Shown: positions 19,755-28,175 of the stretch, piece by piece
Position numbering within the stretch: the first letter of the stretch is position 1
Layout of the letters: the number at the start of each line of letters is the position of its first letter
NCBI RefSeq assembly: GCF_018861755.1
Contig: NZ_JAHLEF010000006.1
Coordinates: 62,001 to 126,000, forward strand
Length of the DNA: 64,000 bases
Direction: 5' to 3'
From: Clostridium sp. CF012
Lineage (GTDB): Bacteria; Bacillota; Clostridia; Clostridiales; Clostridiaceae
The notes under the pieces: model-generated
Told to the model about the DNA's origin: nothing
The model's input: the letters and a program-made list of their open reading frames with translations, nothing else
Database searches by the model: none
Position numbers and translations under genes: made by a program

Positions 19755-20813
19755 CTATTCCATCGTATTGTACATTTTCTCATAATACCTCTGATACTCA
19801 CCAGAAGTCACATTCTCCATCCACGCCTTATTATCCAAATACCATTGTATAGTTTTCTTTATTCCCAATTCAAAAGAAGCTTCTGGTTCCCAACCTAATT
19901 CATCTTTAATTTTAGTTGGATCAATCCCATATCTTTTATCATGACCCATTCTATCTTCTACATATTTTATAAGTTGTTCAGTTATTGTACTATCTACATT
20001 TTCATTTAAATATTGAAGTACAGTTTTTACAATGTGAATATTGGTTCTTTCATTGTGCCCACCAATATTGTACACTTCTCCCACTTTTCCATCATTTATA
20101 ACCATATCAATAGCTTTGCAATGATCCTCAACATAAAGCCAGTCTCGAACATTCATTCCGTCTCCATATACAGGTAAATCTTTATGATTTAAACTATTGT
20201 TTATTAAAAGTGGAATAAGCTTTTCTGGGAATTGATAAGGACCATAATTATTTGAACACCTTGTAATATTCATTGGCATTTTATATGTATCAAAGTAAGC
20301 TTTAACCATTAAATCTGCTCCAGTTTTACTAGAAGCATATGGACTGTGAGGGTCTAATGGTGTAGTTTCCATAAAGTACCCCGTTTCTCCTAAAGAACCG
20401 TATACTTCATCTGTAGAAACCTGAATATACTTTTTTCCTTCTTTAAATCCGTCTTCCGTTTCCCATGCATTTTTAGTAGCATTCAATAAATTCACAGTTC
20501 CTAGTACGTTTGTTATTACAAAAATCTCTGGCTCCTTTATACTTCGATCCACATGAGATTCAGCTGCAAAATTAACTACATAGTCTATATCATTATCCTT
20601 AAATATCTTTTCTACTGCTTCTTTATCGCAGATATCAGCTTGTACAAATTTATAATTCGAATTACTTTCTACTACTTTTAGGTTTTCTAAGTTTCCTGCA
20701 TAAGTTAACTTATCCAAATTAATAATTTTTATATTCTTGTATTTGTTAAACATATACTCTATAAAATTCGAGCCAATAAATCCAGCTCCACCAGTTACTA
20801 AGTAAGTTTTCAT
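19755..20813 (-). CDS. rfbB: dTDP-glucose 4,6-dehydratase
   Basis: A 352-residue short-chain dehydrogenase/reductase. It has the NAD-binding TGGAGFIGSN at the N-terminus, VNFAAESHVDRS (80-91), STDEVYG (133-139), the active pair Tyr159/Lys163 in YASSK, and RCSNNYGPYQFPEKLIP. It makes dTDP-4-keto-6-deoxyglucose, the branch point for both rhamnose and the 3-amino sugar in this cluster. The frame is open 15 codons further upstream, but ATG 20813 is chosen because AGGGAG lies about 10 nt before it and the family begins at this residue. Confidence 0.97.
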   Translation of the reverse strand: MKTYLVTGGAGFIGSNFIEYMFNKYKNIKIINLDKLTYAGNLENLKVVESNSNYKFVQADICDKEAVEKIFKDNDIDYVVNFAAESHVDRSIKEPEIFVITNVLGTVNLLNATKNAWETEDGFKEGKKYIQVSTDEVYGSLGETGYFMETTPLDPHSPYASSKTGADLMVKAYFDTYKMPMNITRCSNNYGPYQFPEKLIPLLINNSLNHKDLPVYGDGMNVRDWLYVEDHCKAIDMVINDGKVGEVYNIGGHNERTNIHIVKTVLQYLNENVDSTITEQLIKYVEDRMGHDKRYGIDPTKIKDELGWEPEASFELGIKKTIQWYLDNKAWMENVTSGEYQRYYEKMYNTME

Positions 20814-20892
20814 CGAAATCCAACTCCCTTTTCTTAAATAACAAAAATTTATATACATTCTCTATTTATTACCTGATATTTACATCCTTCTA

Positions 20893-21774
20893 CTAATCCT
20901 CTATTTTATCAATAAATATCTTAAGTGCATCTTTCCACTGTCTCATTTCATCTCCAACAGTACATCTAAGCATCATATTATCCAAAGCTGAATAAGCTGG
21001 CCTCTTAGCTGCCCTTGTAAGCTGATTTGATGTTGTTGCACTTACTGTGCATTTAATACCTGCATATTCAATAATTTTGCAAGCAAAATCATACCAACTA
21101 CATTCGCCAGTTCCAGTACAGTGATATGTGCCATATTCTTCACTTAATGCTAGTTTTAAAATATGATGAGTTAAGTCTTCTGCATTCGTCGGATTGCCTC
21201 TTTGATCATCTACTACATCTAAATGCCCTTTTTCTTTGCCGGCTTTTAATATAGTTTTCACAAAATTATTTCCATTATAACCGTAAAGCCAAGATGTTCT
21301 TACTATGAAATATCTACTACACAGTTCTCGTACAAAGTTTTCTCCTGCAAGTTTTGTTTTTCCATATACACCCACTGGATTAGTAATATCGTATTCTCTA
21401 TAGGGCATATTTCCATCACCCTTGAATACATAGTCAGTAGATATATGAATTATCTTTGCACCTACATTTTCAGAAGCTATGGCTAAATTTCGTGCTCCAA
21501 GAGCATTTACTTTAAAAGCTATATCTTCATTACCTTCACAAGCGTCTACATTGGTATAAGCTGCTGCATTTATTATTATATCTGGCCTTAACTTGTACAC
21601 AAAATTCTGTACTTGATTTAAATTTGTTATATCTAACTCTTCCAGACCTACATCAAATACTTCTGCTGATTTATATTGTGAAGATATCTCTCCAAGTTCA
21701 CTTTTACCACTGGTTATCATGTGCATTACTTGACTGCCAAGCTGCCCCTTAGCCCCTGTAATTAGAATTTTCAT
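20893..21774 (-). CDS. rfbD: dTDP-4-dehydrorhamnose reductase
   Basis: A 293-residue NAD(P)H-dependent reductase giving dTDP-L-rhamnose. It starts MKILITGAKGQLGSQ and contains NAAAYTNVDACEGN, HISTDYVFKGDG, the YGKTKLAGE active-site Tyr-Lys pair, and SWLYGYNGNNFVKT, all typical of RmlD. ATG 21774 is preferred over the longer open frame since GGTGAGGAT directly precedes it and the longer form overlaps rfbA. The gap to rfbA is 13 nt. Confidence 0.96.
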   Translation of the reverse strand: MKILITGAKGQLGSQVMHMITSGKSELGEISSQYKSAEVFDVGLEELDITNLNQVQNFVYKLRPDIIINAAAYTNVDACEGNEDIAFKVNALGARNLAIASENVGAKIIHISTDYVFKGDGNMPYREYDITNPVGVYGKTKLAGENFVRELCSRYFIVRTSWLYGYNGNNFVKTILKAGKEKGHLDVVDDQRGNPTNAEDLTHHILKLALSEEYGTYHCTGTGECSWYDFACKIIEYAGIKCTVSATTSNQLTRAAKRPAYSALDNMMLRCTVGDEMRQWKDALKIFIDKIED

Positions 21775-21787
21775 ATCCTCACCCCTA

Positions 21788-22705
21788 TTACTCTGTTGTA
21801 GCCACTTCATCATAGGCTAATTGACCCGCTACACTTTCTTCATGTTTTATTAAGTCAATAAGATATCTACCATAATTTGTTTTGATCAATGGTTCTGCGA
21901 GTATTCTAAGTTCTTCACTGCTTATCCATCCATTCCTGTAAGCAATTTCTTCAAGGCAAGCAATATAAGTTCCTTGTCTATTTTGTACCGCTGCTACAAA
22001 GTTAGATGCATCTAACATAGAATCATGGGTTCCTGTATCAAGCCATGCCATTCCTCTGCCTAAAAGGTTTACTTTTAACTTTCCTTCATTCATATATACT
22101 TTATTTAAATCAGTTATTTCTAATTCCCCACGTGCAGATGGCTTTAAATTTTTCGCCTTTTCTACTACTGTATTATCATAAAAATATAACCCTGGAATTG
22201 CATAGTTTGATTTCGGATTTTGTGGTTTTTCTTCTAATGAAATAACCTTTCCATTTTTATCAAACTCAGCAACACCATATGCAGTTGGGTCTTGAACATA
22301 ATATCCAAATATAATTGCTCCACTTTCAATTGACGCTGCACTTTTTAAATGATTTGTAAGGCTTTGACCCCAGAATATATTGTCTCCTAAAACCAAAGCC
22401 ACATTGTCATCACCAATAAATTCTTCACCTATTATAAATGCCTCAGCTAGTCCATTTGGTGCTTTCTGAACAGCATATTCAAATTTCATACCTAACTCGC
22501 TTCCATCTTTAAAAAGCTCCTCAAATGCTGGTAGGTCTCTTTCTGTTGATATTATTAATACTTCCTTTATACCTGCGAGCATTAATACAGATAGTGGATA
22601 GTATATCATTGGCTTGTCATATATTGGTACGATTTGTTTTGATATAGATTTAGTAACTGGATAAAGTCTAGTGCCTGAGCCACCTGCTAAAATAATTCCC
22701 TTCAT
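21788..22705 (-). CDS. rfbA: Glucose-1-phosphate thymidylyltransferase
   Basis: A 305-residue nucleotidyltransferase making dTDP-glucose from dTTP and glucose 1-phosphate. It has [17 protein letters not shown] at the N-terminus, [27 protein letters not shown] with the metal-binding Asp, [19 protein letters not shown], and [17 protein letters not shown]. It is the first gene of the long minus-strand series, so expression of the rhamnose genes and perhaps the whole glycan cluster may begin in front of it. AAAGGA lies 10 nt before the ATG. Confidence 0.97.
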   Translation of the reverse strand: MKGIILAGGSGTRLYPVTKSISKQIVPIYDKPMIYYPLSVLMLAGIKEVLIISTERDLPAFEELFKDGSELGMKFEYAVQKAPNGLAEAFIIGEEFIGDDNVALVLGDNIFWGQSLTNHLKSAASIESGAIIFGYYVQDPTAYGVAEFDKNGKVISLEEKPQNPKSNYAIPGLYFYDNTVVEKAKNLKPSARGELEITDLNKVYMNEGKLKVNLLGRGMAWLDTGTHDSMLDASNFVAAVQNRQGTYIACLEEIAYRNGWISSEELRILAEPLIKTNYGRYLIDLIKHEESVAGQLAYDEVATTE

Positions 22706-23119
22706 AATTTAAATTCCTTTCTTGTTTCATAATTTATTTTTACATTAAATACTATTTTCATATTACAAGTAATGTGCAAATGCCACTATCTAAAAACCGA
22801 CTAAATATTTAATGGATTTATAAATATTTGTATTGATGTTCTACCTTTTAGTCAATTTATACATTGTTTTTTAATAAAGCATTACATTTAAAATACGATT
22901 AACAACCATTATAGTTTCACAATATCCTATATTTCTTTATAAAATTTAATTATTAAAGATTTTCCATTATTACACTAATTATTTATAAATACTGTATATA
23001 CACTATAATTTTATATTTACCAATATTACATTATATTTCTACAATTTTCATTTTAATTTTAACACATTATTCATAAACATTCTACCGTTTTATAAACATA
23101 TATGTTATATTTTTCATTG
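22706..23119. other. AT-rich gap upstream of the glycan operon
   Basis: No gene is seen. The stretch is extremely AT rich. A minus-strand promoter for rfbA is expected here, but only weak candidates were found, for example TTGGTA and TATATA 17 nt apart near 22993-23021, so none is called separately. Confidence 0.4.
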
Positions 23120-23157
23120 AAAAAAATAAAAGTCACACTATTTTAATTAGTAAGGAC
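23120..23157 (-). terminator. Probable terminator of the ligase-like gene
   Basis: On the minus strand, AGTC...ACTA pairs with TAGT...GACT (23131-23157, internal mismatch) around an ATTAAAA loop. A TTTATTTTTTT run follows. It lies 29 nt past the stop of the 608-residue protein gene. Confidence 0.55.
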
Positions 23158-23185
23158 TTCTATTTTCAATTTCTTATATTCACAT

Positions 23186-25012
23186 TTATTTTGTAGCTAT
23201 TTCAGGTTTTTTCTTAGGCGCTAAAATATTATTAATACTTATCCCCATTCCTAACAATATCCAGAATACTGGTGCTACTGATACTACACTATCGTTAAAT
23301 ATAGCAGCTCCTAAGTACCCCACTACTGCTACAAAAATTCCTAGTCCAGCAATAGAAATAAAATCGTTAAAGCTGCTGTTATAATAAATTTTAAAGCTTT
23401 TTATAAGGTACATTATAAATAATGCTAATATAGCTAATAAAGATAATATTCCTGTGTTAAGAGCTATTTGTAGGTATAAATTATGTGGCTTATCTACTTG
23501 TTGCCACATATCCCCATCGTAGGCGAACATCTTCCCCTTTATGTCGTTCTGTGGGAAATACGCCGAAAAGGTATCTGGACCATGACCTATTAGCACTGTA
23601 TTTTTTAATAAAGGTAAACTTCTTGACCATATATACCCTCTAGATGATGCTAGTTTTTCCTTACCTTTAAACCCAAAACTTTTGATATTATCTATATCTA
23701 TACTTTTCCCTTTATAGTCAACAATTCCTATAGACTTAGAATCATATTCAAAAAACAGCTTTATATTATCTTTATTAATATTCAGAATCTGTTTCCCATT
23801 TATATTTACTAATCCAACATCATATTTTTTATATCTTTCATCATTTAATTTTATTTTTCCAGTATCACTCCTAAATTCTGTAGTAATACTTTTTTTATTC
23901 TCATCAAAGAAAACTATATCTGCTTCTTTTATTGCAAGGTTTAAAATTTCACTATCGATATTAATATAAGCAGTACTACCATCAGTCTTTACATCTTTTA
24001 ATTGTATAAGATTTTTAAAGTCTTCACTTTTTTTATCTGATATAAATACTGTTTTCATTTCACTAGATAATGTTTTTATTCTTGAACTAAGTGCTCCCTT
24101 TGATACAATGTTAAGAGCTATAAATACAACTATAAGCGCTATAGCCGCTATACCAAAATATTTCTTTTTTTCTTTTATATACTTACGCAACATTATTAGC
24201 AATATAATTATGGCTAATACTCCCCCAATAAGACCTGCACGAGAATTAGAACCAATCCAATTTATAGCCATAAGTGTAGTAACTATCCCCATAAATACTT
24301 TCACTATTTGATTTTTTATTAATATAAACATAGTAAGTGTTAATGGAAATAACATTGCCATATAACTTCCCACATAATTATAATGATATAAAGTTGAGTA
24401 TATTACATTCTTTCCAAATGCAAATTTAAGTGTATCAGCCATTTTCATATACTCACTTGGCAGAATGAAACTTTTACCAAAATTAGTTTGAAATATATCT
24501 ATTCCTATGTACTGAAATACCCCTATGGTTCCAATAATAATAGCCGAGAAAATTAAAACTGTAAATATGAACTTCACATGATACTCGCAATCCACTAATA
24601 TCATAGTAACAACTACAATGGCCATATAAGCTAGTAGTACAAACATGCCTTCATATCTATCTACAAATCCCCAAATAGCTATATCCTTATACTCTGAAAG
24701 TAGCATGGATGTAATAACAGCAATACTATATACTGCAACAGGTATAAAATAATAGGATTTCTTAAAAATCTTAAACTGCTCTTGATAACCTTTTACCATA
24801 AGCATAATTATGGAAAGTGTAGTAAGACCCAGAATCCAAGTCATCTTATAATAAGAGAAAAAATCACTAACTTCTTTTCCCCCAGTCCAAAATTCAAATT
24901 GAGCACCAGTTAATGGAATAAATTTTAGCCTTACAATAAGTGGAACCATAAAAATCATAATCATTAACGGTATTAAATGATATGCTTCATCTCTTTTATA
25001 ATATTTATTCAT
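23186..25012 (-). CDS. O-antigen ligase-like membrane protein, candidate S-layer glycan transferase
   Basis: A 608-residue polytopic protein with about 12 membrane helices. A large extracytoplasmic insertion spans roughly 300-455, and SRGYIWSRSLPLLKNTVLIG followed by GHGPDTF (about 455-485) matches the PF04932 ligase/polymerase motif region. Late helices precede a short basic tail. In slg clusters an enzyme of this type (WsaB) is proposed to move the exported glycan from undecaprenyl diphosphate to S-layer protein. The position between the rfb genes and four surface-protein genes favours that role. A Wzy-type polymerase or a teichoic/SCWP ligase is the alternative. GGGGG lies before the ATG. 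Confidence 0.82.
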   Translation of the reverse strand: MNKYYKRDEAYHLIPLMIMIFMVPLIVRLKFIPLTGAQFEFWTGGKEVSDFFSYYKMTWILGLTTLSIIMLMVKGYQEQFKIFKKSYYFIPVAVYSIAVITSMLLSEYKDIAIWGFVDRYEGMFVLLAYMAIVVVTMILVDCEYHVKFIFTVLIFSAIIIGTIGVFQYIGIDIFQTNFGKSFILPSEYMKMADTLKFAFGKNVIYSTLYHYNYVGSYMAMLFPLTLTMFILIKNQIVKVFMGIVTTLMAINWIGSNSRAGLIGGVLAIIILLIMLRKYIKEKKKYFGIAAIALIVVFIALNIVSKGALSSRIKTLSSEMKTVFISDKKSEDFKNLIQLKDVKTDGSTAYINIDSEILNLAIKEADIVFFDENKKSITTEFRSDTGKIKLNDERYKKYDVGLVNINGKQILNINKDNIKLFFEYDSKSIGIVDYKGKSIDIDNIKSFGFKGKEKLASSRGYIWSRSLPLLKNTVLIGHGPDTFSAYFPQNDIKGKMFAYDGDMWQQVDKPHNLYLQIALNTGILSLLAILALFIMYLIKSFKIYYNSSFNDFISIAGLGIFVAVVGYLGAAIFNDSVVSVAPVFWILLGMGISINNILAPKKKPEIATK

Positions 25013-25154
25013 TTCTTCCCCCTAGTTACTATTAATTTCTTTAACTATTATACCACAATTTTATTATATATCAATATATTGGCTTTTTAAAAAAGGAGCT
25101 GTTTAAGCCATTACAAATTAGCTAAAATTAAAGGCATTAATAAATTAAATTAAA

Positions 25155-25182
25155 GCCTAGGAGCAAAACTTTCCTCCTAGGC
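25155..25182 (-). terminator. Probable terminator of the seven-repeat surface protein gene
   Basis: A 9-bp perfect stem GCCTAGGAG / CTCCTAGGC with a 10-nt loop. On the minus strand it is followed by a T-rich stretch (TTTAATTTAATTT). It lies about 110 nt past the stop codon at 25290. Confidence 0.6.
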
Positions 25183-25289
25183 ATTAACTTACTAACATAT
25201 TCTAATTATTATTAACTCCTTACATTAATAATTACATATAAAAGTAACAAGATAACCACTATCTGTCACAAATTTAATTTATCTATTTT

Positions 25290-27689
25290 CTAATGCACTA
25301 CAATAGGTGTTTTTGATTTTACTTCTGCATCATATTCTACTGCTGTTGTTATATCACTTTCAAGACAATCCTTACTTGTTACTGATATATATATTTTTCC
25401 TTTTGCTACTCCAATTTGTGGAATAACTACTGTTGCAGTTGATGTTGCTACCATGCCTTTCACTACTATGTTTGCTACTCCTGTAGCTGTTCCTATGGCT
25501 GTTCCTACACCCCTTGTTCCATCTATTGTTGCCGCTGAGTATACTTTGACTATATCTCCTACTGCTAAACCTGTAACTATTACTGTGTCTGATGTTCCAT
25601 ATGCATTGTTTTTTGTTGTTATATTACCTGCAAATGGTGTAGGTGATTTTGATTCTGCCAAATATGCTACTGGTGTTGTTATGGTACTTTCAAGCAGACC
25701 CTTGCTTATTACTGAAACATAGATATATCCTCTGGCTGTCCCAAGTTGTGGAATACTTACTTTGGCTATTCCTGTTGCCACTTTGTCTGCTGTTGCTATT
25801 GCCGTTCCCATTGCTTCTCCTACGGCCGATTCTCCATTTGCTGTTGCCGTTGAGTATATTTTAACTATATCTCCTACTTGCAAATTTGTAACTATTACTG
25901 TATCTGGTGTCCCTACTGCATTGTTTTTTGGTGTTATGTTAGATACGAATGGTGTATTCGATCTTTTTTCTCCAAAATATGGTACTTTTATTAATTTGTC
26001 ACTTTCAAGAAAACCCTTGCTGGTTACTGTTACATATACATTTCCTGCACCTGTGCCAAATTGTGCAATACTGGCTGTTGCTATTGCACCATTCCATCCT
26101 TTGTCTGACGTTCCCGTTGCTGTTGCTGTTCCTATAGCTGTTCCATCTATTATTGCCGCTGGGTATACTTTAACTATATCCCCTACTGCTAAGCCTGTAA
26201 TTGTTACTGTGTCTGGTGTTCCTACTGCATTGTTTACAGTAGTTCCTTTTGTAAGTGGTGATATTATAGTTGCTGCTTCTGCAGCATATGCCACTTGTGT
26301 TCTATCACTTTCAAGCAAACCCTTGCTTGTTACTGTTACATATACATTTCCTGCTACTACTCCAAGTTGTGGAATATTTGCTATTGCTGTGACTTCTTTT
26401 ATTTTTATTGGTTGTGATCCTATTGTTATTACTCTTGATGCTGCTGTTGCTGTTCCTATGGCTATTCCACCCGTTGCCGCTTGGTACACCTTAACTATAT
26501 CTCCTGCTACTAAACCTACTACCGGTTGGTATGCCTTAACTATATCTTCTGCTACTAAAGCTGTAATTGTTACTGTATCTGTTGTTCCTGCTGCATTGTT
26601 AACAGACTTTATATCAGCTACAAATGGTGCAGTTGATTTTGGCTCTGCCAAATATGCTACTGCTGTTGTTATAGTACTTTCAATCAAACCCTTGCTTATT
26701 ACTGACACATAGATATTTCCTGCTACTGCACCAAGTTGTGGAATACTTACTGTTGCTGTTCCTGTGGTGGTTGTACCTATTGTCACCTTATCTGCTGTTG
26801 CTATTGCCGTTCCTATGGCTTTTCCTACTGAGTATTCTCCATTTGATGTTGCATCTGAGTATATTTTAACTATATCTCCTACTACTAAATTTGTTACTGT
26901 TACTGTATCTGATGTTCCTACCGCATTATTTTTTGATGTTATATTAGATAGGAATGGTGTACTCGATCTTTGTTCTGCGAAATATTGTACTTTTATTAAT
27001 TTATCACTTTCAAGCAAACCCTTGCTTGTCACTGATACATATACATTTCCTCCTGCTGCCCCAAGTTGTGGAATAGTTGCTGTTGCTGTTATACCATTTC
27101 CTACTCTGTCTGCTGATGCTGTCGCTGTTGCTATGGCTGATCCTATTCCTGCGGTTCCATCTACTGTTGCCGTTGAGTATACTTTAATTATATCTCCTAA
27201 TGCTAAACCTGTAATTGTTATTGTATCTGGTGTTCCAACTGAATTATTTACAGTAGTTCCTTTCATAATTGGTGATACTATGGTTGCTGCTTCTGCCACA
27301 TATGATACTTGTACTCTATCACTTTCAACCAAACCCTTGCTTGTTACTGATACATATACACTTCCTGCTCCTGCCCCAAGTTGTGGAATACTTGCTAATG
27401 CTATTGTTTCTGTTCCTGATATTGTTTTTCCTGCTATTATTATTTGTCTTGTTATTGATGTTGCTGTTACTGTTGCTATGGCTGTTGCCACTGTTGCATC
27501 CGAATATACCTTAACTATATCTCCTACTTCTAAACCTGCTACTGTTACTGTGTCTGGTGTTCCTACTGCATTGTTAACAGGAGTTATATTATTAGCAATT
27601 ATCCCTCGCGCAAAAACTGTACTTGCTGATGGTAAAACCATTGATAAAAATATTAGTATACTTAGTGCTTTTGATAATAACTTCTTCAT
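25290..27689 (-). CDS. Exported surface protein built from seven ~110-residue repeats
   Basis: A 799-residue protein with a signal peptide (MKKLLSKALSILIFLSMVLP, cleavage after VFA) and then seven repeats with no other domain. Each repeat opens with NNAVGTPDTVTVTGL, continues GDIVKVYS, and ends with IPQLG...GNVYVSVTSKGLLES. Such repeats are seen in clostridial and Bacillus surface proteins and are predicted beta-rich. Repeats 1-3 and 4-6 correspond one to one, showing a duplicated three-repeat block. Repeat 4 holds an extra partial copy (VAEDIVKAYQ/VAGDIVKVYQ). No CWB2, LPXTG or SLH anchor is visible, so attachment is unexplained. GGAG lies 9 nt before the ATG. It is probably a cell-surface or S-layer-associated protein. 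Confidence 0.85.
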   Translation of the reverse strand: MKKLLSKALSILIFLSMVLPSASTVFARGIIANNITPVNNAVGTPDTVTVAGLEVGDIVKVYSDATVATAIATVTATSITRQIIIAGKTISGTETIALASIPQLGAGAGSVYVSVTSKGLVESDRVQVSYVAEAATIVSPIMKGTTVNNSVGTPDTITITGLALGDIIKVYSTATVDGTAGIGSAIATATASADRVGNGITATATIPQLGAAGGNVYVSVTSKGLLESDKLIKVQYFAEQRSSTPFLSNITSKNNAVGTSDTVTVTNLVVGDIVKIYSDATSNGEYSVGKAIGTAIATADKVTIGTTTTGTATVSIPQLGAVAGNIYVSVISKGLIESTITTAVAYLAEPKSTAPFVADIKSVNNAAGTTDTVTITALVAEDIVKAYQPVVGLVAGDIVKVYQAATGGIAIGTATAASRVITIGSQPIKIKEVTAIANIPQLGVVAGNVYVTVTSKGLLESDRTQVAYAAEAATIISPLTKGTTVNNAVGTPDTVTITGLAVGDIVKVYPAAIIDGTAIGTATATGTSDKGWNGAIATASIAQFGTGAGNVYVTVTSKGFLESDKLIKVPYFGEKRSNTPFVSNITPKNNAVGTPDTVIVTNLQVGDIVKIYSTATANGESAVGEAMGTAIATADKVATGIAKVSIPQLGTARGYIYVSVISKGLLESTITTPVAYLAESKSPTPFAGNITTKNNAYGTSDTVIVTGLAVGDIVKVYSAATIDGTRGVGTAIGTATGVANIVVKGMVATSTATVVIPQIGVAKGKIYISVTSKDCLESDITTAVEYDAEVKSKTPIVVH

Positions 27690-27809
27690 AAATTCTATCT
27701 CCTCTCACTCTTTTATTAATTTAACTATCATATTCATTGTTTCATCACATTTTAATTATTTTTTTTGAAAACCCTATACATATAAATTATCGGTTAATTG
27801 TAATTATAC

Positions 27810-27838
27810 TTTATACTAGTAATTAAATAAATGGTAAA
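27810..27838 (-). promoter_or_regulatory. Candidate sigma-A promoter of the seven-repeat protein gene
   Basis: On the minus strand TTTACC (27833-27838) and TATAAA (27810-27815) are separated by 17 nt, about 120 nt before the start codon. The -35 box is a moderate match, so this is tentative. Confidence 0.4.
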
Positions 27839-27995
27839 GTTGATATCATTTAACATATTCAAAATCTACAAAAATGCTTGTAAGTGATGATATTCTAAAA
27901 ATGCATCTATGTAGCCATAATTACAATTACTTAGTATGAATAGAGGAAGCTTTTCAGAAAGGTTCTTTGAAGTTTTCACCAAATTGGGATGCGAA

Positions 27996-28036
27996 AATAA
28001 GGAGCAGATTATACAAGAAATAATCTGCTCCTTATT
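27996..28036. terminator. Strong bidirectional hairpin terminator
   Basis: A perfect 17-bp inverted repeat starting AATAAGGAGCAGATTAT, with a 7-nt loop (28013-28019). It lies about 140 nt beyond the stop of the BIG2/CWB2 gene and ends in T runs on both strands. The rest of 27690-28175 holds only the candidate promoter and a short unconvincing plus-strand frame. Confidence 0.7.
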
Positions 28037-28175
28037 TATAAATATTTTTTATTTAAATTCAACTCTAAATTTACTTAATTCTGCGTCTTTCACTGTAACA
28101 TCTTTTTCTTTTTTTTAAAGTTATAAAAATACCTTCTGCAGGATCAATAGTGGATGCTTTAACACCCCTTTTACC

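Noticed and set aside
22706-23119. Promoter for rfbA
   Set aside because: Several TATAAT-like strings exist but none has a convincing -35 partner; base composition makes chance matches likely.
25762-27768. Long plus-strand open frames opposite the seven-repeat gene (316 and 334 residues)
   Set aside because: They are antisense to a clear signal-peptide-bearing repeat protein, have no ribosome site, and stay open only because the repeated codons (GTT, ACT, GCT) give few stops on the other strand.
27936-28118. 60-residue plus-strand frame near 28 kb
   Set aside because: It runs through a terminator hairpin, has no recognisable domain and no good ribosome site.
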